Assembly (NCBI GenBank): GCA_905197955.1
Contig: CAJKAR010000010.1
Span: 42,993 to 106,992 of the forward strand
From: an uncultured Lentisphaeria bacterium
GTDB lineage: Bacteria; Verrucomicrobiota; Lentisphaeria; Victivallales; UBA1829
DNA length: 64,000 nucleotides
Direction of reading: 5' to 3'
In this document: positions 8,863 to 18,094 of the stretch, in pieces
Numbering within the stretch: the first letter of the stretch is position 1
Layout: every line of letters begins with the position of its first letter
Program-made: the position numbers and the translations under genes
Notes under the pieces: model-generated
Databases searched by the model: none
Told to the model about the DNA's origin: nothing
What the model saw: the letters and a program-made list of their open reading frames with translations, nothing else

Positions 8863-9420
8863 GTGAAAGCCGTTGTAATTTTCGTATGTCTTTTTACCGT
8901 GACAGCGCTGTTTGCACAGCTGAATGTGACGCTGAGTTTCAGTACGGATGGAGGCAAGACATGGAGTGAGGATTTTCCTGTACTCGCTGACGGGAAACGG
9001 GAATTTTTCGTCAAGGCCGCATGGAAAGTCGTTTCCGGGAAGCCGATGAAAATTGTCACCACTCGTCTTGCCTGCCGGGAGAGAGATTTTGCCAGTGCGA
9101 ATATGGGACGCCGAAACAATTATGGGAAGATGAATCAGAATGCCTGGTGGCAGTCTCTGACAAAATACTGGGCGAATCCGGCATCGCCTGTTCCGTTCAT
9201 CTACCGGGTGGATCTGGGGGAGCGCAAGGCGGGAGTCATCGGCGTTCAGAACGAATGGAGCCGGGAGCAGAAGAAATTCATCAATGCTCCGCTTCCTCCG
9301 CTGGCTGCGTTCGGGCCTGGAACGTGCCGCTTTACACTTGTCATTACGTGCTGGGGAAAGGAGAACGGCGAGCGCGCATTCGAAACGTTTCAGGATTTTG
9401 ATGTCATCATTCAGAAATAA
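8863..9420 (+). CDS. Small secreted protein of unknown function
   Basis: The protein has 185 residues with a GTG start at 8863, chosen because AAGGAG (8851-8856) precedes it and a clean signal peptide follows (KAVVIFVCLFTVTALFA). The mature part is about 165 residues and beta-rich, with no motif I can name. It contains the stretch NVTLSFSTDGGKTWSEDF, which recalls Asp-box-like loops of sialidase-type propellers, but only one such motif is present. It lies between GH42 and the large GH2-like enzyme in one co-directional cluster and ends 15 bases before the next start. It may be an accessory binding protein; that is inference from context. Confidence 0.65.
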   Translation: MKAVVIFVCLFTVTALFAQLNVTLSFSTDGGKTWSEDFPVLADGKREFFVKAAWKVVSGKPMKIVTTRLACRERDFASANMGRRNNYGKMNQNAWWQSLTKYWANPASPVPFIYRVDLGERKAGVIGVQNEWSREQKKFINAPLPPLAAFGPGTCRFTLVITCWGKENGERAFETFQDFDVIIQK

Positions 9421-9435
9421 GAGGCAGGGGTGGTT

Positions 9436-12400
9436 ATGAAGCGATTGATTCTTTTTTCCCTGTTTGCGGCGCATTGCGTTCTTTCCGCGGGGACGGTCTA
9501 CCGAACGGCCGATCTGCAAATGGATGGAGTCAATGCCGGAATCCGTTCGGAGTTCACGGATACTCTGCGCAATCAGGATCTTTACTGGCGGATCGACGGC
9601 ATTGAACCGGGAGAATATGTGATTGTTTTGGAAACGGAAACGGGGAAGTCTTCCGGGAGCGAAGATTTTCAGAGTGTTCTCTTCCTGAACGGCCGTCGGA
9701 TTGAATTTGATTCCGCCGGAGCGATCCGGCGCAGAAACGGGAAGGAATTTGCGAAGATGCAGTCGCGGAAACTTCCGTTGAAAAACGGCGATCTGATTTC
9801 GCTCTCCCGTTCCAATCAGAAAACAGGGACGATGCGTCTGGAAAAGGAGCGTTTGAAGTTTGCCCCTCTGAAAATTGTCTCCTACCGGAACGAAAAGGAA
9901 CGCTTCTTCACCTATACCGGAAGTGAATTGACTCCGGAGGCCCTGAATCTTGTGGTGCGCGACAAGACCGGTGCGCGCACTCTGACGGTCAATGTGAAAC
10001 TCTTCGACTATTTCCGGAACCTTCTGCTCGACGACACGCAGACCGTTTCCGGCGGATTTGTCTGGAAAAAACGTTATCCGTACAAGGTCGGAAAAACCGA
10101 TCAGTACCGCGCCGTCGTGACCGTGACGAATGACCGCGGCGATCGCGATGAAAAGTATTTCACCACCTACGCCCACCGTACCGATGGAATCCGGAAGAAA
10201 ATGTGGATGATTCAGAACTGGCTCGTCACCGATGTCAAGGACGACGGCACACTCAAAACCCGTACCATCCAGCCTCTTCCCCCGCCGGACGCCAGATGGC
10301 GCAAGCGGAATCTCCCTGCCACTTACAACGGTTCCCTCGGCTGGTTCAAACATGAATTCACTGTGCCGGAATCCTTGCGCGGCGAGCGCTATCTTCTTCA
10401 TTTCGATCTCATCTATTATGATGCGGAGATCTATCTGAACGGGAAAAAGATCGCACATCACGGAGCCCCCTTCTCCTCCGCGGAAGCTCCGCTGGATGTG
10501 GACATCACCGGTAAATTCAATCCCGCTGCGAAAAACACGCTTCTGATTGCCGTGCGCGGTCCTTATTACCGGATTTTCCAGGAGGAGCTGACGAAGAAGC
10601 ATCCGGTTATGAGCAATCTGCGTTTTCCGGCGACCCACTGGTCATTCGGAGTCGGAGAGGTCTGGCTTGAGGCCCTGCCCGCGAAACGGATCGGCAATGT
10701 GTTCATTGACACCTCCTTCCGCAAGAAGACGATCTCGGTTCGTGCGGAACTTCCGCCCGGAACAAGCATGAAAAACACCGTTCTGCACCGTGGAAAACGT
10801 CTTTTCTCCTTCGTGGACCGGAAGGAGTGGAAAGAGCCCGTTCTCTGGGAGGCGGATTCTCCCGAACTGCTTCAGATGGAGACGGCGCTGTATGACTCTT
10901 CCGGCAAACTTCTGGATGTGAAGAACACCCGTTTCGGTTTCCGGGAGTTCTGGACGGAAGGCATGGATATTCTCTGGAACGGGAAAAAATTCCGTACGCC
11001 CGCCATATCCATGGCGAATCTCTGGTCGTATGAACAGTACATGAAGAACCAGGAGTATCTGGATTACCGCGTTCTGGCAAAGAAGAGCGGAGTGAACTGC
11101 ATCCGCTGGATGCAGGGGCCGGGAAGCATTTCGGAGGATTTCTGCGATGAACTCGGCATTGTCTGTGCCCGCGGACTCGTCATGCCGGACCATGCGACGG
11201 AATCCATCCTCAACAACGATGAATACTGGAAAAACAAACGGATGGCGGAACGGGAAATCGTCACCCGGTATTACAATTCGCCGTCGATCTTCACCTGGTT
11301 TGTGTCGAATGAATTCTATGCGTTCTCCATCGACCGGAACTTTGAGCGTATTGCGGAGAGCATCCGGCATGTGCGGAGTCTGGACAGCACCCGGTTCATC
11401 GAAGCCAACTGCGACCTTGACATGCGCGGAATGACGCAGACGATCTCGACCCATTATCCTCCCGACAATCACTCTTTCCGCGATGAGAGATTTTTCTATC
11501 CGGACAACGTCTTCTGGCGTCCTCTGAACGACACCCTGAAACCCGGAGACAAAGTTCCCCGCGGACAGGCCCGGCAGGTTGCGAATCAGTCCATAAAATC
11601 TCCGATCACCTGGGGCTGCAAGCCGATCGTCATCAACGAATACGGCTGGGACTCCTTCTATATGCCGCCCCACGGTTACACCACTCTTTTCCGCGATTCC
11701 GGCTATGCTTCCGCCTCCATGGATGTTTTTGCGCACATGGTCTACAATAAACTCTCCGCACGGGGCCAGCGCGATGCCGGAGTTTCCATCCAGACTCCAT
11801 GGCGCCATCTGCATTCCAACGATATCGCGTTTACAGTTCCGCCGGTCGATGTCTTTTTCATTCAGAAATATCATACCTTCTATGCCGGCAGGGAAGTCGC
11901 CTGGGATGTCGATCTTTTTTACGACAAATCAACTCCGTCTTCCCTGCACTTCTACTGGACTCTTTCGCAAGACGGCCGGGTGCTTCGGGAAGGCGGGAAA
12001 GAGTATGGCTCTCAGGCATTTTTCTCCGCCCGGGAGACGATCCGTCTGACGATCTCCGAACCGGGCCGTTACGTTCTGAAAGCCGGATTCCGGAACGGCC
12101 CCTCGGATAAACTGGAACTCACCGTCGCGGCCCGCAAACCGGTTGTGACTCCGGACAATCTGATTCCCGCCTCCGCGGATCTTGAGCTGCGGAAGGAGGA
12201 ACTTTTGAAACGTGCAGCTTCCGGTGAAACCATCATTATTGACGCCCGTGAGGATTATCCTGCCTGGCTTCCCGGTTCTCCTGTTCTGACCTCGCGGGAA
12301 AATTCCGTCAATTTCTCGTTCCGTCCGGATCATCCCGTTCTGAAAGGAGTGACGGAGCAGGATCTTTCTTTCTGGTATCCGGATCATAAAACCGCTTCCG

Positions 12401-14094
12401 GCTACTTCAGCAAACCGGCGCTGGGAAATGTTCGGACGATCGTGGAATGCGGCGGTCCGAAGGGGCTTCTCTATTCCGCTCTGATGGAGGCTCCGTACGG
12501 GAAAGGCTGTTTTCTGTATCACCGGTTCCTTCTGGATCCGGAGGTCAATCCTGTCGCGGTCAAACTGCTGGAGAACATGGCAAACTACCGTGCTCCGGGA
12601 TTCCGGAAGGCAGGAGTGGTTGCGTCGCCGGAATCCAGAGTTGCGCGCTATCTGAAAAAGTATGGAGTCAGAGCGGAAAAGGCGGCATTCGGGAAACTCG
12701 GTCAATACGATGTCCTGATCGTGGACGGTTCCGCAAAATACACTCCGGCTGAGCTTTCGGAGCTGAATTCCTTCCGGGGAGGGATGCTGATTCAGGATCC
12801 TTCCGAACAGTTCGGGATCGGTTCGGAACCGGTCTATACCGATGCCTGGCGCGGACGCGCCATTCGCTGCGGCGATTTTCCGGAGATCGCCGGACTCACC
12901 AACACCGATCTTTTCTGGCGCGCGGGTGATCCCGGTGAAAAACGGCAGCTTTTTTACCGGAGTCAGTTTATTGCAGGAGAGCTTGGAAAACGTCAGATCA
13001 CGGGCGCGGAACCGATGCTTTATCCGGTCCTGCTGGCGAGAAAAGGCAATCGGATTTTCTGCACTCTTGACTGGATGACCGACAATGCCCATGTGCTTCT
13101 CCAGTCCCAGCGGGTCATTTCCGTGCTTCTGACGAATCTCGGCATCGCGATTGATCACCGGGAACGTCCGGATATTCCCAAGGGAATTTCCTTTGTCCGG
13201 ATGGATCTCTCCTCGCTTCTCAACCGCACGGCCGATGATGAAACTGAATTTGACGGCAAAGGCGGCTGGTCGGATCAGGGCCCGAAAAAGGATGCCCGTG
13301 AATTCATCCGCCGTCTGCCGGCCGGAACGCACACTCTTGCCGGGATCCCGTTCCGCATCGAGCAGCCGAACTTCTGCATGATGCTGGAATCCCGCTATGC
13401 CCGCGGCGGATACCGGGATCCGGAGATTGCGGTCGGCCGGAAAATCAATTCGCTGTATCTGCTTCATTCCTCGGCATACACTTCCTCGCAGAAGAACTTC
13501 AGCATCTATGTGAATTACGCGGATGGTTCCAGATATGAGATTCCGATGACCGGACGTACCAATATGCGGGATTGGGCCGTGGTCAATCCGGAAGAGCCCT
13601 TTCCGTTTGAAATCGACACCTTTACCACAGTTGCGTGCACGGTCCCTCAGGCAACCTTCGGCAAGGCTTCGCTCTGGCGGACCGGATGGATCAATCCCTC
13701 TCCGGACAAGCCCGTAAGATCCATTTCGTTTGCTTCTGGCGGGAGAGCGTGCCCTCTGATTGTCGCTCTGACGCTCGGAGTTGACAAAGGGAAGCGCGAG
13801 CTCTCCATTGCGGAGCAGAAACAGTTTGCCGCTCTTCTGAAGCAGGGATTCAAAGCGCAGAAGAAAAAGGATTTCCGAAAAGCAGTCGAATCTTATGAAC
13901 AGGCATTGGAGATGAGCGAAGAGGATCTTTCCGTTTTCCGCAGTCTTGGCGGCTGCTATGAGGCGCTGGGGGATTATCGGAATGCTTTCCGGGTGTATCT
14001 GCGGTCTCTGGAACTGAACATCAATCAGCCGGATGTTCAGCATCTCAGAGACAACGCGAAGGCAAAGCTTGAATCCGGTTCTGAGGGGCGTTGA
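9436..14094 (+). CDS. Large secreted GH2-like glycosidase with C-terminal TPR
   Basis: This is a 1,552-residue exported protein. The ATG at 9436 is preferred over the GTG at 9430 because it begins the signal peptide KRLILFSLFAAHCVLSA. A GH2 sugar-binding jelly roll lies near residues 300-385 (HFDLIYYDAEIYLNGKKIA), an immunoglobulin-like domain follows, and a GH2 TIM barrel lies near 510-760. The acid/base Glu is residue 626 (FVSNEF) and the nucleophile Glu is residue 735 (IVINEYGW). Residues about 930-1230 resemble a glutamine-amidotransferase-like domain common in such enzymes. The last 90 residues form two TPR-like helical pairs (KKKDFRKAVESYEQALEMS), which is unusual for a secreted GH2 protein and suggests docking to a partner. 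It is the last gene of its cluster. The linkage cleaved is unknown. Confidence 0.85.
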   Translation: MKRLILFSLFAAHCVLSAGTVYRTADLQMDGVNAGIRSEFTDTLRNQDLYWRIDGIEPGEYVIVLETETGKSSGSEDFQSVLFLNGRRIEFDSAGAIRRRNGKEFAKMQSRKLPLKNGDLISLSRSNQKTGTMRLEKERLKFAPLKIVSYRNEKERFFTYTGSELTPEALNLVVRDKTGARTLTVNVKLFDYFRNLLLDDTQTVSGGFVWKKRYPYKVGKTDQYRAVVTVTNDRGDRDEKYFTTYAHRTDGIRKKMWMIQNWLVTDVKDDGTLKTRTIQPLPPPDARWRKRNLPATYNGSLGWFKHEFTVPESLRGERYLLHFDLIYYDAEIYLNGKKIAHHGAPFSSAEAPLDVDITGKFNPAAKNTLLIAVRGPYYRIFQEELTKKHPVMSNLRFPATHWSFGVGEVWLEALPAKRIGNVFIDTSFRKKTISVRAELPPGTSMKNTVLHRGKRLFSFVDRKEWKEPVLWEADSPELLQMETALYDSSGKLLDVKNTRFGFREFWTEGMDILWNGKKFRTPAISMANLWSYEQYMKNQEYLDYRVLAKKSGVNCIRWMQGPGSISEDFCDELGIVCARGLVMPDHATESILNNDEYWKNKRMAEREIVTRYYNSPSIFTWFVSNEFYAFSIDRNFERIAESIRHVRSLDSTRFIEANCDLDMRGMTQTISTHYPPDNHSFRDERFFYPDNVFWRPLNDTLKPGDKVPRGQARQVANQSIKSPITWGCKPIVINEYGWDSFYMPPHGYTTLFRDSGYASASMDVFAHMVYNKLSARGQRDAGVSIQTPWRHLHSNDIAFTVPPVDVFFIQKYHTFYAGREVAWDVDLFYDKSTPSSLHFYWTLSQDGRVLREGGKEYGSQAFFSARETIRLTISEPGRYVLKAGFRNGPSDKLELTVAARKPVVTPDNLIPASADLELRKEELLKRAASGETIIIDAREDYPAWLPGSPVLTSRENSVNFSFRPDHPVLKGVTEQDLSFWYPDHKTASGYFSKPALGNVRTIVECGGPKGLLYSALMEAPYGKGCFLYHRFLLDPEVNPVAVKLLENMANYRAPGFRKAGVVASPESRVARYLKKYGVRAEKAAFGKLGQYDVLIVDGSAKYTPAELSELNSFRGGMLIQDPSEQFGIGSEPVYTDAWRGRAIRCGDFPEIAGLTNTDLFWRAGDPGEKRQLFYRSQFIAGELGKRQITGAEPMLYPVLLARKGNRIFCTLDWMTDNAHVLLQSQRVISVLLTNLGIAIDHRERPDIPKGISFVRMDLSSLLNRTADDETEFDGKGGWSDQGPKKDAREFIRRLPAGTHTLAGIPFRIEQPNFCMMLESRYARGGYRDPEIAVGRKINSLYLLHSSAYTSSQKNFSIYVNYADGSRYEIPMTGRTNMRDWAVVNPEEPFPFEIDTFTTVACTVPQATFGKASLWRTGWINPSPDKPVRSISFASGGRACPLIVALTLGVDKGKRELSIAEQKQFAALLKQGFKAQKKKDFRKAVESYEQALEMSEEDLSVFRSLGGCYEALGDYRNAFRVYLRSLELNINQPDVQHLRDNAKAKLESGSEGR

Positions 14095-14104
14095 AGAGGT
14101 GTCT

Positions 14105-14135
14105 CTTCCGGCGGGATCCTTTTTCCTGCCGGAAG
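14105..14135. terminator. Hairpin between convergent genes
   Basis: CTTCCGGC and GCCGGAAG pair perfectly around a 15-base loop that contains TTTTT. The hairpin sits between the convergent GH2-like and hpt genes. It has no long T-tract after it, so terminator function is only likely. Confidence 0.45.
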
Positions 14136-14154
14136 GGCCGATGCGGAGAAGAGA

Positions 14155-14670
14155 TCAGTTTTTCGCCGCGATGAAAGGATAATGTCTGCCGAGCCCCTGG
14201 TCGTCATCGAGGCCGTAGCCGAAGACGAAACGGTCGGGGATGATGAATCCGCAGTAGTCCGCCTGAAATCCGTTGCTCCGTCCGGTTGGTTTGTCCAGCA
14301 GAACGCAGGTTCGGAGCGACGCAGGAGAAAATGAGAGAATGTGTTCCCGGATTTTGATCAGCGTTTTGGAGGTGTCAAGAATGTCATCCAGCAGAATGAC
14401 ATGGCGGTTGGCGAGATCGAGGCTGAAGGTGTTTTTCAAGGTGAGTTCGCCGCTGACCGTGCCGCGGTATGACGATGCTTTGACGGTGTCGAACCAGACC
14501 GTCAGATTAAGCTGACGGAGCAGATCGGAAGCAAATACAACCGCCCCGTTTGCAATCGCAATGACGACCACTTCCCGGTCTTTGTAATCGCGATTGATCT
14601 GTTTGCCAAGTTCCGCAACTTTAGCTCGAATGGTCTCTTCGTCGATCAGAATGGAATAAGCCGGATTCAT
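14155..14670 (-). CDS. hpt: Hypoxanthine phosphoribosyltransferase
   Basis: This 171-residue purine-salvage enzyme transfers phosphoribose from PRPP to hypoxanthine or guanine. The family pattern is clear: VVVIAIANGAVVFASDLLRQL near residue 35 and the PRPP loop VILLDDILDTSKTL near residues 90-103. In this loop the common E-D pair is D-D, and the Gly usual after DT is Ser. Near the C-terminus FGYGLDDDQGLGRHYPFI is the standard purine-binding end. It is the third gene of a short operon, and its start overlaps the stop of the lipoprotein gene before it (ATGA), so translation is probably coupled. The substitutions in the loop are mild and activity is expected. Confidence 0.9.
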   Translation of the reverse strand: MNPAYSILIDEETIRAKVAELGKQINRDYKDREVVVIAIANGAVVFASDLLRQLNLTVWFDTVKASSYRGTVSGELTLKNTFSLDLANRHVILLDDILDTSKTLIKIREHILSFSPASLRTCVLLDKPTGRSNGFQADYCGFIIPDRFVFGYGLDDDQGLGRHYPFIAAKN

Positions 14671-15233
14671 TTTTGTTTTGTTTCCTCCCGGATCAGGGTT
14701 TTGAGTTGCCGGATCTGCGTCAGAGCCGCTTGCGACATTGCTTCGGCAAATGCCTCAGGAGTGTTCTCTTTTCTTGGCTCCGAAACGGTCAATGTACGGA
14801 CGAGAAGCGGATTGGCGGAGTGCTGTGAGGTCAGGATGTATTGAACCGTCAAATCTGCCGTCATGGAGTCGTCATTTGCCTCGAACCGGAGAATTGTGCC
14901 GGAGAGACGCAGAGCACGATCCGTCATTTTCGACGGATCAAAGGCAGATCGGAACAGCCGTGTCAGCATTGCCGATGGCGTCTGTCCCCATTTGCTGTAT
15001 TCATCGACGCTCAGGCGGGTTCCTTTTCGATGGAGCATCTTGTACTTTGCCGGAGAATCTGAATGGAACGGCAGGATTTCGACCTCTTCCGTGAAATTCC
15101 GCTCTTCCGCCGGAAGGGGGAGAAGATCATAGGAGACCGTCTCCCGGACCTCCTGTTTCGGCAGATTTACGCCGAAACAGCCGGAGGTGAAGACGGCGGC
15201 AGCGGTCAGAACAGCCAGAAGAAGAAATCTCAT
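14667..15233 (-). CDS. ABC-type transport auxiliary lipoprotein (PqiC-like)
   Basis: This is a 188-residue lipoprotein with signal peptide RFLLLAVLTAAAVFTSGC; the Cys is the lipidation site. The body resembles the ABC-type transport auxiliary lipoprotein family (PqiC/YmbA): YDLLPLPAEE, then a conserved segment around YKMLHRKGTRLSVDEYSKWG and PSAMLTRLF, where members bind MCE-type lipid transporters at the outer membrane. An MlaE-MlaF-MlaD set is encoded 34 kb away at 49463-52060 without such a lipoprotein, so this may be its partner; that link is inference. The gene overlaps both neighbours by four bases. The family assignment is moderate because the sequence is divergent. Confidence 0.65.
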   Translation of the reverse strand: MRFLLLAVLTAAAVFTSGCFGVNLPKQEVRETVSYDLLPLPAEERNFTEEVEILPFHSDSPAKYKMLHRKGTRLSVDEYSKWGQTPSAMLTRLFRSAFDPSKMTDRALRLSGTILRFEANDDSMTADLTVQYILTSQHSANPLLVRTLTVSEPRKENTPEAFAEAMSQAALTQIRQLKTLIREETKQK

Positions 15234-16237
15234 CGTTTTCCTCCCGGCAGAGGCGGCAGCACCAGTTCCTGTCCGATGCGGAGCAGGCCTTTTTCTCCGA
15301 GCTGGGCTTTGTTTGCATCCCAGATCAGGCGGTAGTAGCGGGAGGAGCCGTAGTATTTTTTCGCAAGATTGTAGAGGGTATCGCCTTTGACAACCTTATG
15401 CGTTTTCTGTGCGGATGGAATCGTCACGGCTCCGGCGACGGTGGCGACACTCCCGGCTGCGGCGGCACTAGCAGTTTTTTCCGGCTGTGCGACAGGTTTT
15501 GTTTTTCCGTCTCCGGCTGCCGTGGAAGAGGAGCTGGAAGCGGCGATCTTTGCATTTTCCCAGGAATCCGCGGAATCTGCCGGATCAGGCTTCTGTCCGC
15601 CGGGAGGCGGGAGCGGATCGGAGCCGGGGGTCCGACCGGGTTCGACCGGATCGGGCTGTTCCATCTGTTTTTTCAGATTCTGGACCGTTTTGCGGAATTC
15701 CGAGCTGTCGCGGCTGAATTTTTCGATTCTGGAGCGCATTTCGCTGTTCTGATTCCGGAGAAGGGTGTTCTGTTCCCGCAGTTTGGCTCCGTAGGCGACA
15801 TATTGGTCGAGGAGCTTTTTGACTTTGGCTGCCTCTGCGTATGCCTTCGCGGTTTCGGCGGATTCAAACTGTTTGGAGAGGGAATCGAAGGCCTTGCGCT
15901 TGGAGATCTCGATGAATTTGGAGACATTTTCCGCATCGGGCGAATTTTTAGCCAGCTCCAGATAGCGCTGATAATGGTAAATTGCCTTGAACGGATCATC
16001 CAGGTTGTCCCCGTAGAGCGCGGCAAGCTCATAATGGGTGATCGGGGATCGGGGGCAGACATTGAGGAATTCTTCATAGTATTCCGCCGCCTCCTTGTAG
16101 TTTCCGGATGCCTTGCACGCACCCGCCTTCACGAAAAACGGATGTTCCTTTTCCTTGCCGATATAGTCTCCGCATGAAGAAAACAGCATCATGGACGCGA
16201 GAAGCGGCAAAACGGTCAAAATTTTTTTGATCTGCAT
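15230..16237 (-). CDS. TPR / coiled-coil / LysM lipoprotein
   Basis: This 335-residue protein has a lipoprotein signal (VLPLLASMMLFSSC). TPR-like helices occupy residues about 35-100 (NYKEAAEYYEEFLNVCP), a coiled coil follows at 105-190, and a Pro/Ala/Ser-rich linker spans 190-280. A C-terminal LysM domain (282-331; HKVVKGDTLYNLAKKYYGSS) binds peptidoglycan. It should sit in the periplasm, anchored to a membrane and touching the cell wall, perhaps organising envelope assembly or division. It has its own promoter (16274-16302) and starts an operon with the PqiC-like lipoprotein and hpt. Confidence 0.85.
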   Translation of the reverse strand: MQIKKILTVLPLLASMMLFSSCGDYIGKEKEHPFFVKAGACKASGNYKEAAEYYEEFLNVCPRSPITHYELAALYGDNLDDPFKAIYHYQRYLELAKNSPDAENVSKFIEISKRKAFDSLSKQFESAETAKAYAEAAKVKKLLDQYVAYGAKLREQNTLLRNQNSEMRSRIEKFSRDSSEFRKTVQNLKKQMEQPDPVEPGRTPGSDPLPPPGGQKPDPADSADSWENAKIAASSSSSTAAGDGKTKPVAQPEKTASAAAAGSVATVAGAVTIPSAQKTHKVVKGDTLYNLAKKYYGSSRYYRLIWDANKAQLGEKGLLRIGQELVLPPLPGGKR

Positions 16238-16273
16238 ATTTGCTCCTGCTGTTTCAGTTTTCTGACATGTGGG

Positions 16274-16302
16274 AATATAACACGGAAACCGGGGATAATC
16301 AA
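16274..16302 (-). promoter_or_regulatory. Promoter of the LysM lipoprotein-hpt operon
   Basis: On the minus strand, TTGATT (16297-16302), 17 bases, and TATATT (16274-16279) lie about 37 bases upstream of the start codon. Confidence 0.6.
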
Positions 16303-16409
16303 AAGAAAAGTTCAGAATTTGATAGAGGAAAGCAGAAAGCGGAGGATTCCACCCGATGAGAGTCGCTGGAGATTCTGTTTCCGTATGACAAAGAGTTCCT
16401 GAGGGGAAA

Positions 16410-16439
16410 TCGGACGGAACCGATGATTCGGTTCCGTCC
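16410..16439 (-). terminator. Perfect 12-bp hairpin after the flavin reductase gene
   Basis: CGGACGGAACCG and its exact complement flank a six-base loop, 20 bases beyond the flavin reductase stop. Downstream on the minus strand is ATTTCCCC, not a T-run, so it may be a weak or Rho-assisted terminator. The 222-base gap 16238-16459 otherwise holds only the promoter above. Confidence 0.55.
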
Positions 16440-16459
16440 GGCAGAATTCTGTATTTTTA

Positions 16460-16957
16460 TTACCGCAGCTGATAACCTTTGCCGAAATTGACGAGTCGCC
16501 GGATGGATTCATCCGTGTTGACATGGGATGCAATCACCTCTCCGACAATCAGCGGACAGTTGCCGGGGCGGTATTCCGTGACAAGACGGCACTCGAAATT
16601 GGCAACCGCATCCGCGAGAATCGGTACGTTTCCTTTGGAAGGCGGGGAGAATTTCAGTCCGGATTTTGTTCCTTTGTCTTCGTTATGTCCGTGGGTTGTG
16701 CCGACGTAGAGGGTCTCCTTTGCCATCTCTGTCGACGGATATGCAATGACAAACTCTCTGTTCCGGCGGATCAGTTCGAGTGTATAGGCCTGATCGTCGA
16801 TTCCGACCAGGAACATCGGAGGATCATCCGAGACCAGACAGACCCATCCGATCGCCATCAGATTGATTCTTCCTTCGTCATTTTTTGTGATTGCCAGAAC
16901 CACCTGTTCCGGATATTTCCGATTCCAGGCCTCTTCGATTGCTGCTGTTTTCTGCAT
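16460..16957 (-). CDS. Flavin reductase family protein (FMN-binding split barrel)
   Basis: This 165-residue protein of the flavin reductase-like family binds FMN and may reduce flavin or act as a small oxidoreductase. Typical features are the start WNRKYPEQVVLAITKNDEGR, then MAIGWVCLVSDDPPMFLVGI, and YTLELIRRNREFVIAYPS followed by GTTHGHNEDK. The end (CPLIVGEVIASHVNTD) matches the conserved last strands. The start lies 80 bases inside the upstream membrane-protein gene, and AAAGGA precedes the ATG, so the overlap appears real and suggests translational coupling. The partner enzyme is not evident. Confidence 0.88.
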   Translation of the reverse strand: MQKTAAIEEAWNRKYPEQVVLAITKNDEGRINLMAIGWVCLVSDDPPMFLVGIDDQAYTLELIRRNREFVIAYPSTEMAKETLYVGTTHGHNEDKGTKSGLKFSPPSKGNVPILADAVANFECRLVTEYRPGNCPLIVGEVIASHVNTDESIRRLVNFGKGYQLR

Positions 16958-17357
16958 GACTTTTTCCTTTCAGAAACAAAAGATCCGCAGCCGCACCTGC
17001 GACTGTGATCAGAATAACCAGAATTGTTCCGCTGATTGCCACTCTTTCGATCTGTGGAAGAAACGCCATCGGCAGAAAGAGGATTCCTAGCAGGATCGGA
17101 TGCAGCAGATAAAGCCGGGAGAGCGAATAACGGTGTTTCAGAATCGCCCGCAGAAGAAACGCCAAAAACAAAGCCGGATAGATGATCAGGAACCATGCTG
17201 TCGCCTGAAGTCCGCAGGGTTCGTATCCGAACGGGGACCATTCAAAATAGGATAAGGCGACGGCAATCGCGGTCCGGAGAGAAGCAAAGGTCAGCAGAAG
17301 AACCAGAAGTTCCCCTCCCCATTTGCAGATGGTTTGCAGCATGGATTTTTTTTTCAT
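16878..17357 (-). CDS. Small integral membrane protein, unknown function
   Basis: With the ATG at 17357 the protein has 159 residues; an upstream ATG at 17411 would add 18 basic and polar residues and cannot be excluded. Four hydrophobic segments are visible: LLVLLLTFASLRTAIAVAL, ATAWFLIIYPALFLAFLL, LLHPILLGILFLPMAFL and ISGTILVILITVAGAAADLL. The C-terminal tail is polar (SHAENSSNRRGLESE) and is encoded in the stretch that overlaps the flavin reductase start. I recognise no family. It sits in the uracil-DNA glycosylase operon. Confidence 0.65.
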   Translation of the reverse strand: MKKKSMLQTICKWGGELLVLLLTFASLRTAIAVALSYFEWSPFGYEPCGLQATAWFLIIYPALFLAFLLRAILKHRYSLSRLYLLHPILLGILFLPMAFLPQIERVAISGTILVILITVAGAAADLLFLKGKSHAENSSNRRGLESEISGTGGSGNHKK

Positions 17358-17431
17358 GGCGAATGAATCTTTTCTCTCTCTCTGCGCTGAGCGGAATCGT
17401 CCGGTCAGCATAGTGCCGATTGCCGGACGGA

Positions 17432-18073
17432 TCAGCTCTCCACACGGCAGAGCGAGGAGTAGTATTCATTGAACTCTTTGAAGGAACGATTATACCGTTC
17501 CAGTTCCTCTTTGACAAGCAGTTTGCGGCGCTGATCGGAATTTCTCTGCATGGGAAGCGTGAGAATGTCGAACAGCTCCGAAACGCTGTGCAGAAGGCTG
17601 ATCTCCATATCGCCGATGGAATCGTCCACCAGACGGATTTTCGCGATGGCAAGCGGTCCTCCGAACGATTCGATTCCGCGCTCGCTTGTTGCCATTTCCA
17701 GAGAGGTTTCGGCGGATTCCTTCAGCACTTCCAGAATTTTCCGGATGGTCTTCAATGTGGGCAGACAGGGATCCTCGGCGGATTTCCCATCGCTTTCGTT
17801 CTGAATGTAGGTCAGGTTGGAGATCACCACATCAATCAGTCTCAGGCTGAGGTCGTAGTATGCGGCGCGGAGCGAGTCGTTGAGCATGAAGAAACGGGAT
17901 TTGAACAGCACGGTCAGATTATGGTAGGCGCAGTCGCTCCGGGCAAGCCGGACAGGAAGATTCATTCCGGCGATCGGATTTTTTCCCGCTTCCGTTTTGA
18001 ATTCGAAAGGCGAAATCATCTTGATTCCGCGTTTGACTTTCTCAAGCATTCCCGAGGATTCTTTTTCCGGCAT
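17432..18073 (-). CDS. Conserved-looking helical protein, unknown function
   Basis: This is a 213-residue, soluble, mostly alpha-helical protein without signal peptide. It contains a long run of amphipathic helices (LRAAYYDLSLRLIDVVISNL, KTIRKILEVLKESAETSLEM) and a charged end (KEELERYNRSFKEFNEYYSS). I do not recognise a domain or catalytic motif. It lies 21 bases downstream of the uracil-DNA glycosylase gene and 74 bases before the membrane-protein gene, all on one strand, so co-transcription is likely. Nothing in the sequence gives a function. Confidence 0.6.
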   Translation of the reverse strand: MPEKESSGMLEKVKRGIKMISPFEFKTEAGKNPIAGMNLPVRLARSDCAYHNLTVLFKSRFFMLNDSLRAAYYDLSLRLIDVVISNLTYIQNESDGKSAEDPCLPTLKTIRKILEVLKESAETSLEMATSERGIESFGGPLAIAKIRLVDDSIGDMEISLLHSVSELFDILTLPMQRNSDQRRKLLVKEELERYNRSFKEFNEYYSSLCRVES

Positions 18074-18094
18074 GATTCACCTTCTCTGTTGATG

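Noticed and set aside
6550..10638. A 1,362-codon open frame on the minus strand
   Set aside because: It runs antisense to the GH42 and GH2-like genes, is rich in Arg, His, Pro and Ser, has no recognisable motif, and reflects the codon bias of the plus-strand genes.
11929..14043. A 704-codon open frame on the minus strand
   Set aside because: It is antisense to the GH2-like gene, with no ribosome site and shadow composition.
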